Part shown: piece after piece, positions 33,949 to 43,092 of the stretch
Layout of the letters: each line of letters begins with the position of its first letter
How positions within the stretch are numbered: position 1 is the first letter of the stretch
From: Roseateles depolymerans
GTDB taxonomy: Bacteria; Pseudomonadota; Gammaproteobacteria; Burkholderiales; Burkholderiaceae_C
DNA length: 64,000 bases
Direction: 5' to 3'
Assembly: GCA_003241055.1 (NCBI GenBank)
Contig: QFOD01000006.1
Span: forward strand, 124,001-188,000
Made by a program: the position numbers and the translations under genes
Notes under the pieces: model-generated
The model's input: only the letters and a program-made list of their open reading frames with translations
The model's database searches: none
What the model was told of the DNA's origin: nothing

Positions 33949-35337
33949 ATGAGCACCACCGACTTCTCCCCGATCAGCGCGCTGTCGCCGCTGGACGGCC
34001 GCTATGCCGCCAAGGTCGCCGCACTGCGTCCGCTGCTGTCCGAGTACGGGCTGATGCACCGCCGGGTGCAGGTGGAGATCGAGTGGTTCATCGCGCTCAG
34101 CGACGCCGGCTTCAAGGAGTTCAAGCCGCTGTCCAGCGCCGCGCGCAGCCGCCTGCGCCGCCTGGTGAAGAAGTTCAGCGAAACCGACGCCGAGGCCATC
34201 AAGGCGATCGAGCGCACCACCAACCACGACGTGAAGGCCGTGGAGTACTGGATCAAGCGCAGCTTCGAGGGTGACACGCCGGTGCAGGCCGAGCTGCGCG
34301 CCGCGTCGGAGTTCGTGCACTTCGCCTGCACCAGCGAGGACATCAACAACACCAGCCATGCGCTGATGCTCAAGGCCGCGCGGGACGAGGTGATGCTGCC
34401 CGCGCTGGACGGCATCATCGACACGCTGCGCACGCTGGCGCACCAGCTGGCCGGCGTGCCCATGCTGAGCCGCACCCATGGCCAGACCGCCAGCCCCACG
34501 ACCGTGGGCAAGGAGATCGCCAACGTGGTGGCCCGCCTGGCGACCGCACGGGCCCGCATCGCCGCCGTGAAGCCGCTGGCCAAGATGAACGGCGCCGTGG
34601 GCAACTACAACGCGCACCTGTCGGCCTGGCCCAGGTTCGACTGGGAAGCCTTCAGCAAGGGCGTGATCGAGAAGCAGCTCAAGCTGACGTTCAACCCCTA
34701 CACCATCCAGATCGAGCCGCACGACTACATGGCCGAGCTGTTCGACGCGTTCACGCGCGCCAACACCATCCTGATCGACTGGTCGCGCGACGTCTGGGGC
34801 TATATCTCGCTGGGCTACTTCAAGCAGCGCACCAAGGCGGGCGAGATCGGCAGCTCGACGATGCCGCACAAGGTCAACCCCATCGACTTCGAGAACGCGG
34901 AAGGCAACTTCGGCCTGGCCAGCGCGGTGCTGACCCACCTGAGCCAGAAGCTGCCTGTGAGCCGCTGGCAGCGCGACCTGACCGACTCCACCGTGCTGCG
35001 CAACATGGGCGTGGGCCTGGGCTACGCGCTGCTGGGCTACGACTCGCTGGCCAAGGGCCTCGGCAAGCTGGAGATCAACGAGGCCGCGCTGGCCGCCGAT
35101 CTGGATGCCGCCTGGGAGGTGCTGGCCGAGCCCATCCAGACCGTGATGCGCCGCTACGGCCTGCCCAACCCCTACGAGCAGCTCAAGGAGCTGACCCGCG
35201 GCAAGGCGATCACGCGCAAGTCCATCCAGGCCTTCATCGAGGGGCTGGACCTGCCCAAGGCCGAGAAGGCCCGGCTGCTGAAGCTGACGCCGGCGACCTA
35301 CACCGGCCAGGCGCAAGACCTGGCCCGGCGCGTCTGA
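33949..35337 (+). CDS. purB: Adenylosuccinate lyase
   Basis: A 462-residue homotetrameric enzyme of the fumarase/aspartase superfamily acting twice in purine synthesis: it releases fumarate from SAICAR and from adenylosuccinate. Family marks: SPLDGRYAAK near the N-terminus, TTNHDVKAVEYW, HFACTSEDINNTSHA, SRTHGQTASPTTVGKE with the catalytic His, and the signature GSSTMPHKVNPIDFENAEGN split over residues about 300-320. Length fits the E. coli-type PurB (456). Start MSTTDFS by homology. Monocistronic; convergent with the acetyltransferase gene, ten bases between stops, no terminator hairpin. Confidence 0.98.
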   Translation: MSTTDFSPISALSPLDGRYAAKVAALRPLLSEYGLMHRRVQVEIEWFIALSDAGFKEFKPLSSAARSRLRRLVKKFSETDAEAIKAIERTTNHDVKAVEYWIKRSFEGDTPVQAELRAASEFVHFACTSEDINNTSHALMLKAARDEVMLPALDGIIDTLRTLAHQLAGVPMLSRTHGQTASPTTVGKEIANVVARLATARARIAAVKPLAKMNGAVGNYNAHLSAWPRFDWEAFSKGVIEKQLKLTFNPYTIQIEPHDYMAELFDAFTRANTILIDWSRDVWGYISLGYFKQRTKAGEIGSSTMPHKVNPIDFENAEGNFGLASAVLTHLSQKLPVSRWQRDLTDSTVLRNMGVGLGYALLGYDSLAKGLGKLEINEAALAADLDAAWEVLAEPIQTVMRRYGLPNPYEQLKELTRGKAITRKSIQAFIEGLDLPKAEKARLLKLTPATYTGQAQDLARRV

Positions 35338-35347
35338 TCAGGTCTGA

Positions 35348-35857
35348 TCAGAAGCGTAGCCTGAAGTGGCGGGACGGCTCGGTGTAGCCGTCCAGCAGCC
35401 GCGTCTCTTCCTCGACGAAGCCCAGCTTGGTCAGCAGCGCCGCGCTGCGGGCGTTGTGCACCGCGGTGATCGCGAGCAGCTCCGGCCAGCCGAAACTGTC
35501 GCGCGCATGGGCCACGCAGCCGGCGGCGGCTTCCGAGGCGTAGCCCTGGCCCTCGTGGCGGGCCAGCAGCGCGTAGCCCAGATCCGGGCCGGGCAGGGCC
35601 GGGCGCCTGAACAGACCGGCCAGCCCCAGCAGTTCGCCATCGTCGCGGCGCTCCACGGCCCAGAAGCCGTGACCGGTGTCACGGTAGGCCTTGAAGAAGC
35701 GGTCCTCCATCCAGGCCAGCGCCTGGTCGGCCGTGCGGATGCCGGGGTCGCTGATGTTGTGCTGCCACCCCGGTTCGTTGGTCAGCGTCAGCAGGAAGGG
35801 GGCGTCCTGCGGTGTGAATTCACGCAGCCGCAGCCGTTCGGTGTCGAGGATGTACAT
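35348..35857 (-). CDS. GNAT-family N-acetyltransferase (RimJ/RimL-like)
   Basis: A 169-residue acetyltransferase. It opens MYILDTERLRLREFTPQDAP, typical of the RimJ/RimL branch, and has the acetyl-CoA loop region ARHEGQGYASEAAAG (Q/R-x2-G-x-G/A form, about 108-122) and the C-terminal NARSAALLTKLGFV helix-strand. It probably acetylates a small molecule or protein N-terminus; substrate unknown. The start at MYILDTER avoids nine extra residues of the longer frame. Divergent from the PAS-GGDEF-EAL gene. Confidence 0.9.
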   Translation of the reverse strand: MYILDTERLRLREFTPQDAPFLLTLTNEPGWQHNISDPGIRTADQALAWMEDRFFKAYRDTGHGFWAVERRDDGELLGLAGLFRRPALPGPDLGYALLARHEGQGYASEAAAGCVAHARDSFGWPELLAITAVHNARSAALLTKLGFVEEETRLLDGYTEPSRHFRLRF

Positions 35858-35950
35858 GAGGCGGGACAATACCGCGATAAGCAATGTTCAGACCGGTGCA
35901 GCCGGCGCGCCCGCCGGCGCTGCCTGCCACCGGCGTGGCCGCAACGCGAC

Positions 35951-38170
35951 ATGAGTCTCTCGAGTCCGTCCGTCGATCAACCCGACCCGCAGCAGGCGCT
36001 GCGGGAGCTGGACCTCATCCTGACGAATGCCGGCGTCGGCATCGTGTTCGTGAAGCAGCGCACGTTGATGCGCTGCAACCAGCGCTGGGCCGAGATCTAC
36101 GGTTTCGACAGCCCCGAGGCCGCCGCCGGCACCTCGAACCTGGAGATCTACGAGAACGAGCAGGTGGCCCACGAGTTCGGCGTACGGGCCTATCCGGTGC
36201 TGGCCGCCGGCCAGACCTTCCGCTGCGAGCAGCGCATGCGGCGCCGCAACGGCGAGCTGTTCTGGGCGCATCTCACCGGCCGTCTCATCGACCCCGAGGC
36301 GCCCGGCCAGGGTTCGATCTGGATCGTCGACGACATCGACGACCGCAAGGCCGCCGACGCGGCGCTGCAGGATCTCAACGCCGAGCAGCAGGCCATCCTG
36401 GATCATGCGATGGTGGGCATCGTGTTCCTGCGCGACCGGCGCGTCACGCGCTGCAACCGCGCCTTCGAGCAGCTGTTCGGCTATGCCCATGGCGAGCTGG
36501 ACGGCCAGTCCTCGCGGGCCTGGTACCTCAGCGACGCCGACTGGCAGGAGGCCGGCGCGCGCTGCTACGAGCCGCTGGCACGCGGCGAGGATTTCCAGGC
36601 CGAGATGCGGCTGCGTCGCAAGGATGGCAGCGCCATCGTCTGCGAGGTGCGCAGCCAGGCGATAGACCGGCGCGATCTGTCGCGCGGCACCATCTGGATC
36701 ACGCAGGACATCACGGCCCGTAAGCATGCCGAGGAAGACCTGCGCCTGGCCAAGGACCAGCTCGAACAGCTGGTCGAGCAGCGCACCGAGCAGCTGATCC
36801 GCACCGTCGAGGCGCTGGAGCAGAAGGTCTCCGAGCAGCAGGCCGCCGAGGCCCACATCCAGCGCCTGGCGCTCTACGACGGGCTCACCGGTCTGCCCAA
36901 TCGCCACCTGCTGGCCGATCGCAGCAACCAGGCCATCGAGATCGCACGCCGCAGCGCCGAGCCGCTGGCCGTGCTGTTCCTGGATCTGGACCACTTCAAG
37001 AACGTCAACGACACGCTGGGCCATCGGGTTGGCGATGCGCTGCTGACCCAGGTGGCTGCGCGGCTGCGCGGCGCGGTGCGCGAGCAGGACACGGTGGCCC
37101 GCACCGGCGGCGACGAGTTCGTCATCGTGCTGCCGCTGACCGACATCGGCGGCGCGGCCCACCTGGCGGCCAAGCTGATGCAGCTGGCCAGCACGCCCTT
37201 CATCGTCGAGCAGCAGGAGCTGAGCGTCACCCCGTCGATCGGCATCGCGATGTTCCCGACCGATGGCGAGGACTTCGACACGCTGTGCCGCTGCGCCGAT
37301 GCGGCGATGTACCGCGCCAAGCGCGACGGCCGCAACGTGTTCCGCTTCTACACCAGCGAGATGCAGGCCCACACGGCCCGCACGCTGATCCTGGAGAACG
37401 CGCTGCGGCGTGCGCTGGAGCGTGGCCAGCTCAGCCTGCACTACCAGCCGCAGTTCGCGCTCGAGCCCGGTGGCGAGGCGCGCCTGATCGGCGCCGAGGC
37501 GCTGCTGCGCTGGCAGCATCCCGAGCTGGGCTGGGTTTCGCCGGCGGAGTTCATCCCGGTGGCCGAGAACACCAGCATGATCCTGCCGATCGGCGAGTGG
37601 GTGCTGCGCGAGGCCCTGATGCAGCTGCAGGCCTGGACGGCCGAGGGCTTCGGCGACCTGACGATGGCGGTGAACCTGTCGACCGTGCAGTTCCGCCATG
37701 CCGACCTGCCGGCGCTGGTGAGCCGCGTGCTCGACGAGATGGGCATGCCGCCCGAACGCCTGGAGCTCGAGCTCACCGAGGGCGCGGCGATGGACGACCC
37801 GGCCGAGGCCATCGCGATGATGAACGAGCTGCACGCGCGTGGTGTGCGCCTGTCCATCGACGACTTCGGCACCGGCTACTCCTCGCTCAGCTACCTGAAG
37901 AAATTCCGCGTCAACAAGCTCAAGATCGACCAGTCCTTCGTGCGCGACCTCACCGAGGACGCCGAGGACCGCGCGATCGTCGACGCCATCATCCGCATGG
38001 CGCAGGCGCTGGGCCTGAGCACGCTGGCCGAAGGGGTGGAGACCCGCGGCCAGCTCGAGCTGCTGCGCCGCCTCGGCTGCGAGGGCGTGCAGGGCTATCT
38101 GTTCAGCCGCCCGCTGCCCGCCGCCGCATTCGCCACCTTTTTGCAGAACCAAGCCGTCACCGCCCCATGA
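35951..38170 (+). CDS. PAS-PAS-GGDEF-EAL cyclic di-GMP turnover protein
   Basis: A 739-residue soluble protein with no transmembrane segment. Two PAS domains (about 15-135 and 140-265), a coiled-coil linker (LRLAKDQLEQLVEQRTEQL), a GGDEF domain with intact GGDEF at 386-390, and an EAL domain with EAL at 516-518, DDFGTGYSS and the EGVET loop, so both diguanylate cyclase and phosphodiesterase sites look intact. Which activity dominates depends on PAS input. The stop overlaps the pyrF start (ATGA), an unexpected pairing. Divergent from the acetyltransferase gene. Confidence 0.94.
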   Translation: MSLSSPSVDQPDPQQALRELDLILTNAGVGIVFVKQRTLMRCNQRWAEIYGFDSPEAAAGTSNLEIYENEQVAHEFGVRAYPVLAAGQTFRCEQRMRRRNGELFWAHLTGRLIDPEAPGQGSIWIVDDIDDRKAADAALQDLNAEQQAILDHAMVGIVFLRDRRVTRCNRAFEQLFGYAHGELDGQSSRAWYLSDADWQEAGARCYEPLARGEDFQAEMRLRRKDGSAIVCEVRSQAIDRRDLSRGTIWITQDITARKHAEEDLRLAKDQLEQLVEQRTEQLIRTVEALEQKVSEQQAAEAHIQRLALYDGLTGLPNRHLLADRSNQAIEIARRSAEPLAVLFLDLDHFKNVNDTLGHRVGDALLTQVAARLRGAVREQDTVARTGGDEFVIVLPLTDIGGAAHLAAKLMQLASTPFIVEQQELSVTPSIGIAMFPTDGEDFDTLCRCADAAMYRAKRDGRNVFRFYTSEMQAHTARTLILENALRRALERGQLSLHYQPQFALEPGGEARLIGAEALLRWQHPELGWVSPAEFIPVAENTSMILPIGEWVLREALMQLQAWTAEGFGDLTMAVNLSTVQFRHADLPALVSRVLDEMGMPPERLELELTEGAAMDDPAEAIAMMNELHARGVRLSIDDFGTGYSSLSYLKKFRVNKLKIDQSFVRDLTEDAEDRAIVDAIIRMAQALGLSTLAEGVETRGQLELLRRLGCEGVQGYLFSRPLPAAAFATFLQNQAVTAP

Positions 38171-38967
38171 GTTTCCTGACCCAGCTCCAAGCCTGTTCCC
38201 ACTCGCGCCTGTGCGTGGGGCTGGACCCCGAGCCCGCGCGCCTGCCCGGTGCCTGGGCCGGCGATGCCAGCAAGATCTACGACTTCTGCGCCGCCATCGT
38301 CGACGCCACCAAGGATCTGGTCTGCGCCTTCAAGCCGCAGATCGCCTACTTCGCGGCGCATCGCGCCGAAGACCAGCTCGAGCGCCTGATCGCCCACATC
38401 CACGCCACCGCACCCGGCGTGCCGGTGATCCTGGACGCCAAGCGCGGCGACATCGGCGCCACCGCCAAGCAGTACGCGGTCGAGGCCTTCGAGCGCTATG
38501 CCGCGGATGCCGTCACGCTGTCGCCCTTCATGGGTTTCGACAGCGTGGAGCCCTACCTCGCCTACGAGGGCAAGGGCGTGATCCTGCTGTGCCGCACCTC
38601 CAACCCCGGCGGTGACGACTGGCAGATGCAGCGCCTGGCCGACGTGCCGGGCCAGCCGCGCCTGTTCGAGCACCTGGCCCATCTGGCCGAGACGCAGTGG
38701 AACCGCAACGGGCAGCTGGGCCTGGTGGTGGGCGCCACCTACCCGGCCGAGATCGCCCGCGTGCGCGAGCTGGCGCCGACGCTGCCGCTGCTGGTGCCCG
38801 GCGTGGGCGCCCAGGGCGGCGACGCGGCCGCGGTGGTGCAGGCCGCGGGCCGCGCCGCGCCGCTGATCGTCAATTCCTCGCGGGCCATCCTCTACGCCGG
38901 TGGCGGCGCGGATTTCGCCGCCCGCGCCCGTGCGGTGGCCGAGGCCACGCGCGCCGCGCTGGCCTGA
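38167..38967 (+). CDS. pyrF: Orotidine 5'-phosphate decarboxylase, type 2
   Basis: A 266-residue TIM-barrel enzyme making UMP from OMP in pyrimidine synthesis. The type 2 subfamily is indicated by the length and by LCVGLDPEPARLP, AFKPQIAYFAAH, the catalytic lysine region LDAKRGDIGATAKQYA and PGVGAQGGD near the phosphate site. The ATG overlaps the stop of the cyclic di-GMP gene by four bases, so pyrF is translated from the same mRNA, which would tie its expression to the signalling gene unless an internal promoter exists. The hybrid kinase follows 19 bases later. Confidence 0.97.
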   Translation: MSFLTQLQACSHSRLCVGLDPEPARLPGAWAGDASKIYDFCAAIVDATKDLVCAFKPQIAYFAAHRAEDQLERLIAHIHATAPGVPVILDAKRGDIGATAKQYAVEAFERYAADAVTLSPFMGFDSVEPYLAYEGKGVILLCRTSNPGGDDWQMQRLADVPGQPRLFEHLAHLAETQWNRNGQLGLVVGATYPAEIARVRELAPTLPLLVPGVGAQGGDAAAVVQAAGRAAPLIVNSSRAILYAGGGADFAARARAVAEATRAALA

Positions 38968-38986
38968 GCACGACGCACCCTGCCGC

Positions 38987-41900
38987 ATGCTGCGCAGCTT
39001 CGACCATCTCAGCAGCCTGGTCGGCCATGCGGAGCCGCCGGAGCAGCAGAGGGAGCAGCTGCAGGGCAGCATGCGCACGCAGGCCTCGCGCTTCTTCCTG
39101 CAGGTCTGCGCGCCGCTGTTCCTGCCGGTCGCGCTGCTGCTGATCTGGTCGCGCCAGCCGGGCGAGTGGCTGGACGGCTGGGTGCCGCCGCTGCTGGCTG
39201 CATTGATCTCGCTGCTGGCCTTCGCGCGGCTGCTGTCGCAGGCGCGCCAGCCGCGCCGGGTCGAGTCGCCGCAGATGGCGCTCGTCATGATGCTGCTGGT
39301 GATGGCGCTGCCGGTGGTGGTGGCGGTGTCGCGCGATCTGGGGCTGTGGGCCATCAGCCTGCCGCTGATGAGCCTGGTGGTGGCCTTCGCCACCGGCATG
39401 CTGGGCCGGCGCGCCGGCCTGCTGCTGGCCAGCTTTGCGCTGCTGTCGCTGGGTGGCCTGTGGCTGGTCGAGATGCTGGGCTGGGTCACGCATCCGATGT
39501 CGATGTACGCGCTGTGGCAGCGCGCGTTGATGCAGATCGGCATGCTGGCCGCAGGGCTGATCGTCGGCCTGGGGCTGCTGCGCATGATCCAGCGCTCGCT
39601 GGCCGAGGCCGAGGAACGCACGGCGCGCTTCCGGGGCCTGCTGAACATGGCGGTGGACTGGTACTGGGAGATGGACCGCGAGTTCCGCTTCACCCACGTC
39701 ACCGAGGAGCGGGCCGGCAGCTCCGGCCTGAGCGCCGAAGTGCGGCTGGGCAAGGCGCCCTGGGAGATCGACGGCCTGGGGCTGTCCGACGATGAACTGG
39801 ACGCGCACCGCGCGGATCTCGAATCGCACCGCCCCTTCCACGGCGTGCTGGCGCGCCGGCTGGGCGACGACGGCAGCGCGCGCTGGGTGTCCATCAGCGG
39901 CGAGCCGCGCTTCGACGCGCATGGCAGCTTCCGCGGCTACTGGGGCGTGGGCCGCGACGTCACGCGCGAGGTGGCGGCCGAGCAGAGCGTGCATGCCACC
40001 GAGACCCGCTACCGTGAGCTGTTCCGCCGCTCGCCGTCGCCGCTGGTGCTGCATCGATGGGGCCGCGTGATCGACGCCAACCCGGCCGCCATGGCCATGT
40101 TCGGCTATGCCCAGCGCTCCAGCATGATCGGGCAGGACCTCTTCACCCACTACGAGCCCGGCGACGAGGAGGCTGCCCGCCAGCAGGCCGCGCGCCTGGA
40201 GGGCCTGCCGCCGGGCGCGATGCAGCCCATGGCCGAGTACCGGCTGCGCACGCTGTCGCGCCGCCGCCGCCTGGTGCAGGCCACCAGCGTGCGGGTGGAA
40301 ACCGCCACCGGCCCGGCCACGCTGAGCTTCTTCACCGACCAGACCGAGCAGTCGCGCGCCCAGGAGGCGCTGCGCCGCTCCGAGGGCCTGCTGTCGCACC
40401 TGGTGGCCACCAGCCCCGACGTGATCACGCTGACCGAGGCCAGCAACGGCCGCTACTCGATGGTCAACCATGCCTTCGAGACGCTGACCGGCTGGGACAG
40501 CGCCGAGGTGCTGGGCCGCACCTCCGAAGACCTGGGCATCTGGCAGAGCCCCAGCGACCGCGCGGCCATTCTGGAGGCCATCCGCCGCGACGGCACGGCC
40601 AACAACCTGCCGGTGAGCTTCCGCCGCAAGGACGGCACCAGCGTGTCCATGCTGGTGTCGGTGGCGCCGTTCGCGCTGGACGGGCAGGACTACCTGGTGC
40701 TGTACGCGCGTGACGTCAGCGAGAGCGAGCGCACCCGGCTCGTGCACGGCGCCATCCTGGAGAACGCGTCCATCGGCATCGCGCTCACCCGCGACCAGCA
40801 GTTCGTGCTGGCCAATCCGCGCATCGAGGCGATGTTCGGCTGGCCGCGCGGCAGCCTGCTGGGCCAGCACGGCAGCGTGGTCTGGCCCAGCGTCGAGGAC
40901 TGGCAGGCCATGGGCCGCGATCTCGGCGCACGGCTGTCGGCCGGCGAGCAGGTGGAGGCCGAACGCACCATGCGACGGCGCGACGGCTCCACCTTCCTGG
41001 CGCGGCTGCAGGCCAAGGCGGTGGACCCGGCCCACCCCAGCCGCGGCGGCACCATCTGGATCATCGAGGACGTGACCGAGCGGCACCGCATCCAGGCCGC
41101 GCTGGCCCAGGCCAAGGACGAGGCGCAGGCCGCCAGCCGCGCCAAGAGCGCCTTCCTGGCCAATACCAGCCACGAGATCCGCACGCCGCTCAACGGCCTG
41201 CTCGGCCTGGGCCGGCTGGCCCAGCAGCCCGACATCAACGAGGCCCAGCGGCGCGACTACCTGAACCAGATGATGGAGAGTGCCGAGGGCCTGTCGGGCC
41301 TGATCTCCGACATCCTCGACCTCTCCAAGATCGAGGCCGGCCGGCTCACGCTGGAGAACCAGGCCTTCTCGTTGCGCGAGCTGCTGACCTCCGTGCGCCT
41401 GGCCTACCTGACGCTGGCCCAGGCGCGTGGCCTGAGCTTCACGATCGACATCGATCCGCAGCTGCCCAACTGGGTGGTGGGCGACCCGCTGCGTACCCGC
41501 CAGATCCTGTCCAACTACCTGACCAATGCGCTGAAGTTCACCGAGCGCGGCGGGGTGCACGTGTCGGTGCTGCCGCTGCCGCGCGATGGTCGCGGCCGGG
41601 CCGGCGAGTGGGTGCGGCTGGAGGTGCGCGACACCGGGCCGGGCATCGCGCCGGAGCACCAGCCGAGGCTGTTCCAGCCCTTCACGCAGGCGGATGAATC
41701 CACCACCCGCCGCTTCGGCGGCACCGGCCTGGGCCTGTCCATCTGCCGCGAGCTCGCCACGCTGATGGGCGGCGAGGTGGGGCTGGCCAGTGCGGTCGGC
41801 GAGGGCTCGGTGTTCTGGGCCGAGCTGCCGCTGCCCACGGCGCCGGCGCCCAGCGCCCATCCGCCGCGCGAGCTGCGCAACGCCGACAGCCTGCAGGGCC

Positions 41901-42280
41901 TGCGCGTGCTGATCGCCGAAGACCACCCGGTCAACATGCTGATCGCGGTGTCCCAGCTGGAGCAGTGGGGCATGGAGGTGTCGCAGGCCAGCGATGGCCG
42001 CCAGGCGGTCGAGGCCGTGCTGGCCGCGGCCAGCATGGGCAAGCCCTTCGACGTCGTGCTGATGGATGTGCAGATGCCCGTGATGGGTGGGCACGAGGCC
42101 ACGCGCGAGCTGCGCCGCCACTACAGCGCCGAGCAGCTGCCCATCGTCGCGCTGACCGCGGCGGCCTTGGTGTCCGAGCGCGACGACGCGCTGCAGGCCG
42201 GCATGAACGACTTCCTGACCAAGCCCATAGACACGCCGCGCCTGCACCAGACGCTGCTGCGACTGACCGCCCGGCGCTGA
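38987..42280 (+). CDS. Multi-PAS hybrid sensor histidine kinase with receiver domain
   Basis: A 1097-residue hybrid kinase. About six hydrophobic segments in residues 35-205 form a membrane module, followed by four PAS regions (about 215-335, 340-460, 465-580, 585-705). HisKA has H729 (SHEIRTPLNGLLGLG); HATPase_c has NYLTNALKFTERG, DTGPGIA and GGTGLGLSI. A C-terminal receiver (about 970-1090) carries phospho-acceptor D1027 (LMDVQMPVM) and KPID lysine. No Hpt domain is present, so phosphotransfer must go to a separate protein. Begins 19 bases after pyrF. Ligand unknown; PAS domains suggest redox, light or small-molecule sensing. Confidence 0.93.
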   Translation: MLRSFDHLSSLVGHAEPPEQQREQLQGSMRTQASRFFLQVCAPLFLPVALLLIWSRQPGEWLDGWVPPLLAALISLLAFARLLSQARQPRRVESPQMALVMMLLVMALPVVVAVSRDLGLWAISLPLMSLVVAFATGMLGRRAGLLLASFALLSLGGLWLVEMLGWVTHPMSMYALWQRALMQIGMLAAGLIVGLGLLRMIQRSLAEAEERTARFRGLLNMAVDWYWEMDREFRFTHVTEERAGSSGLSAEVRLGKAPWEIDGLGLSDDELDAHRADLESHRPFHGVLARRLGDDGSARWVSISGEPRFDAHGSFRGYWGVGRDVTREVAAEQSVHATETRYRELFRRSPSPLVLHRWGRVIDANPAAMAMFGYAQRSSMIGQDLFTHYEPGDEEAARQQAARLEGLPPGAMQPMAEYRLRTLSRRRRLVQATSVRVETATGPATLSFFTDQTEQSRAQEALRRSEGLLSHLVATSPDVITLTEASNGRYSMVNHAFETLTGWDSAEVLGRTSEDLGIWQSPSDRAAILEAIRRDGTANNLPVSFRRKDGTSVSMLVSVAPFALDGQDYLVLYARDVSESERTRLVHGAILENASIGIALTRDQQFVLANPRIEAMFGWPRGSLLGQHGSVVWPSVEDWQAMGRDLGARLSAGEQVEAERTMRRRDGSTFLARLQAKAVDPAHPSRGGTIWIIEDVTERHRIQAALAQAKDEAQAASRAKSAFLANTSHEIRTPLNGLLGLGRLAQQPDINEAQRRDYLNQMMESAEGLSGLISDILDLSKIEAGRLTLENQAFSLRELLTSVRLAYLTLAQARGLSFTIDIDPQLPNWVVGDPLRTRQILSNYLTNALKFTERGGVHVSVLPLPRDGRGRAGEWVRLEVRDTGPGIAPEHQPRLFQPFTQADESTTRRFGGTGLGLSICRELATLMGGEVGLASAVGEGSVFWAELPLPTAPAPSAHPPRELRNADSLQGLRVLIAEDHPVNMLIAVSQLEQWGMEVSQASDGRQAVEAVLAAASMGKPFDVVLMDVQMPVMGGHEATRELRRHYSAEQLPIVALTAAALVSERDDALQAGMNDFLTKPIDTPRLHQTLLRLTARR

Positions 42281-42359
42281 GCGCTGCGGGCTTGCCGCAA
42301 GGCGCGGCGCGCGGGGCCCGCTTACCATCGGCCGCTTCCTCACGAGCCGAGCCGACCGC

Positions 42360-43073
42360 ATGAACGCCTCCGCGCCGCGCAGCTTCAAGTACTACGACCT
42401 GATCATGGCGGCGTTCGTCTGCGTGCTGCTGTGCTCCAACCTGATCGGCGCGGCCAAGCAGGCGCAGGTGGTGCTGCCCGTCATCGGCCCCGTCACCTAC
42501 GGCGCCGACCTGTTCTTCTTCCCGATCAGCTACATCTTTGGCGACATCCTGACCGAGGTCTACGGCTACGGGCGCGACCGCCGCGTCGTGTGGGCGGGCT
42601 TCGGCGCGCTGCTGTTCTCGGCCTTCATGGCCTGGGTGGTGGTGCACCAGCCGGCCGCGCCCACCGAGTTCATGGCCGTCTACCAGCCCCAGCTGGAGGC
42701 GGTGTTCGGCAACACCTGGCGCATCGCGGCCGGCTCCATGATCGCGTTCGCCTGCGGCAGCTTCGCCAACAGCTTCGTGCTGGCCAAGATGAAGGTCGCC
42801 ACCCAGGGCCGCTTCCTCGCGGCGCGCATCATCGGCTCCACGGTCGTGGGCCAGCTGGTGGACACCGGCGTGTTCTTCCTGATCGCCTTCTACGGCATCT
42901 GGGCCAACGAGCAGCTGTTCGCGGTCATCCTCGTGCAGTACCTGTGCAAGACGGCCTGGGAGGTCGTGATGTACCCGGTCACCGCGCGCGTGGTGGGTTT
43001 CCTGAAGCGCGTGGAAGGCGTGGACTTCTACGACCGCGGCACCGACTTCAACCCCTTCCGCATCAAGGTCTGA
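42360..43073 (+). CDS. yhhQ: Queuosine precursor transporter YhhQ (VUT family)
   Basis: A 237-residue inner-membrane protein with about six hydrophobic segments, of the QPTR/VUT (DUF165) family that imports queuosine precursors preQ0/preQ1. Recognisable stretches are VCVLLCSNLIGAAKQ, PISYIFGDILTEVYGYGRDR, FACGSFANSFVLAKMK and TVVGQLVDTGVFFLIAF. With queA and tgt in the same window it completes a salvage route from imported precursor to tRNA. I saw no preQ1 riboswitch in the 79-base leader. Convergent with the molybdenum hydroxylase. Confidence 0.93.
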   Translation: MNASAPRSFKYYDLIMAAFVCVLLCSNLIGAAKQAQVVLPVIGPVTYGADLFFFPISYIFGDILTEVYGYGRDRRVVWAGFGALLFSAFMAWVVVHQPAAPTEFMAVYQPQLEAVFGNTWRIAAGSMIAFACGSFANSFVLAKMKVATQGRFLAARIIGSTVVGQLVDTGVFFLIAFYGIWANEQLFAVILVQYLCKTAWEVVMYPVTARVVGFLKRVEGVDFYDRGTDFNPFRIKV

Positions 43074-43092
43074 CCCCGGCGCCCCCAGCGCA

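Noticed and set aside
35333..35351. Two TCTGATCAG copies between the purB and acetyltransferase stops
   Set aside because: Real but only nine bases each and partly within the purB stop region; too short to claim a function, and not a terminator.
42281..42359. A preQ1 riboswitch before yhhQ
   Set aside because: The short leader has no C-rich hairpin and A-rich tail of the preQ1-I kind; nothing similar was found before queA either.
38870..42388. A 1172-codon open frame on the minus strand
   Set aside because: Antisense to the hybrid histidine kinase, whose domains are all intact; the antisense product is repetitive Gln/His/Arg sequence without any family pattern.
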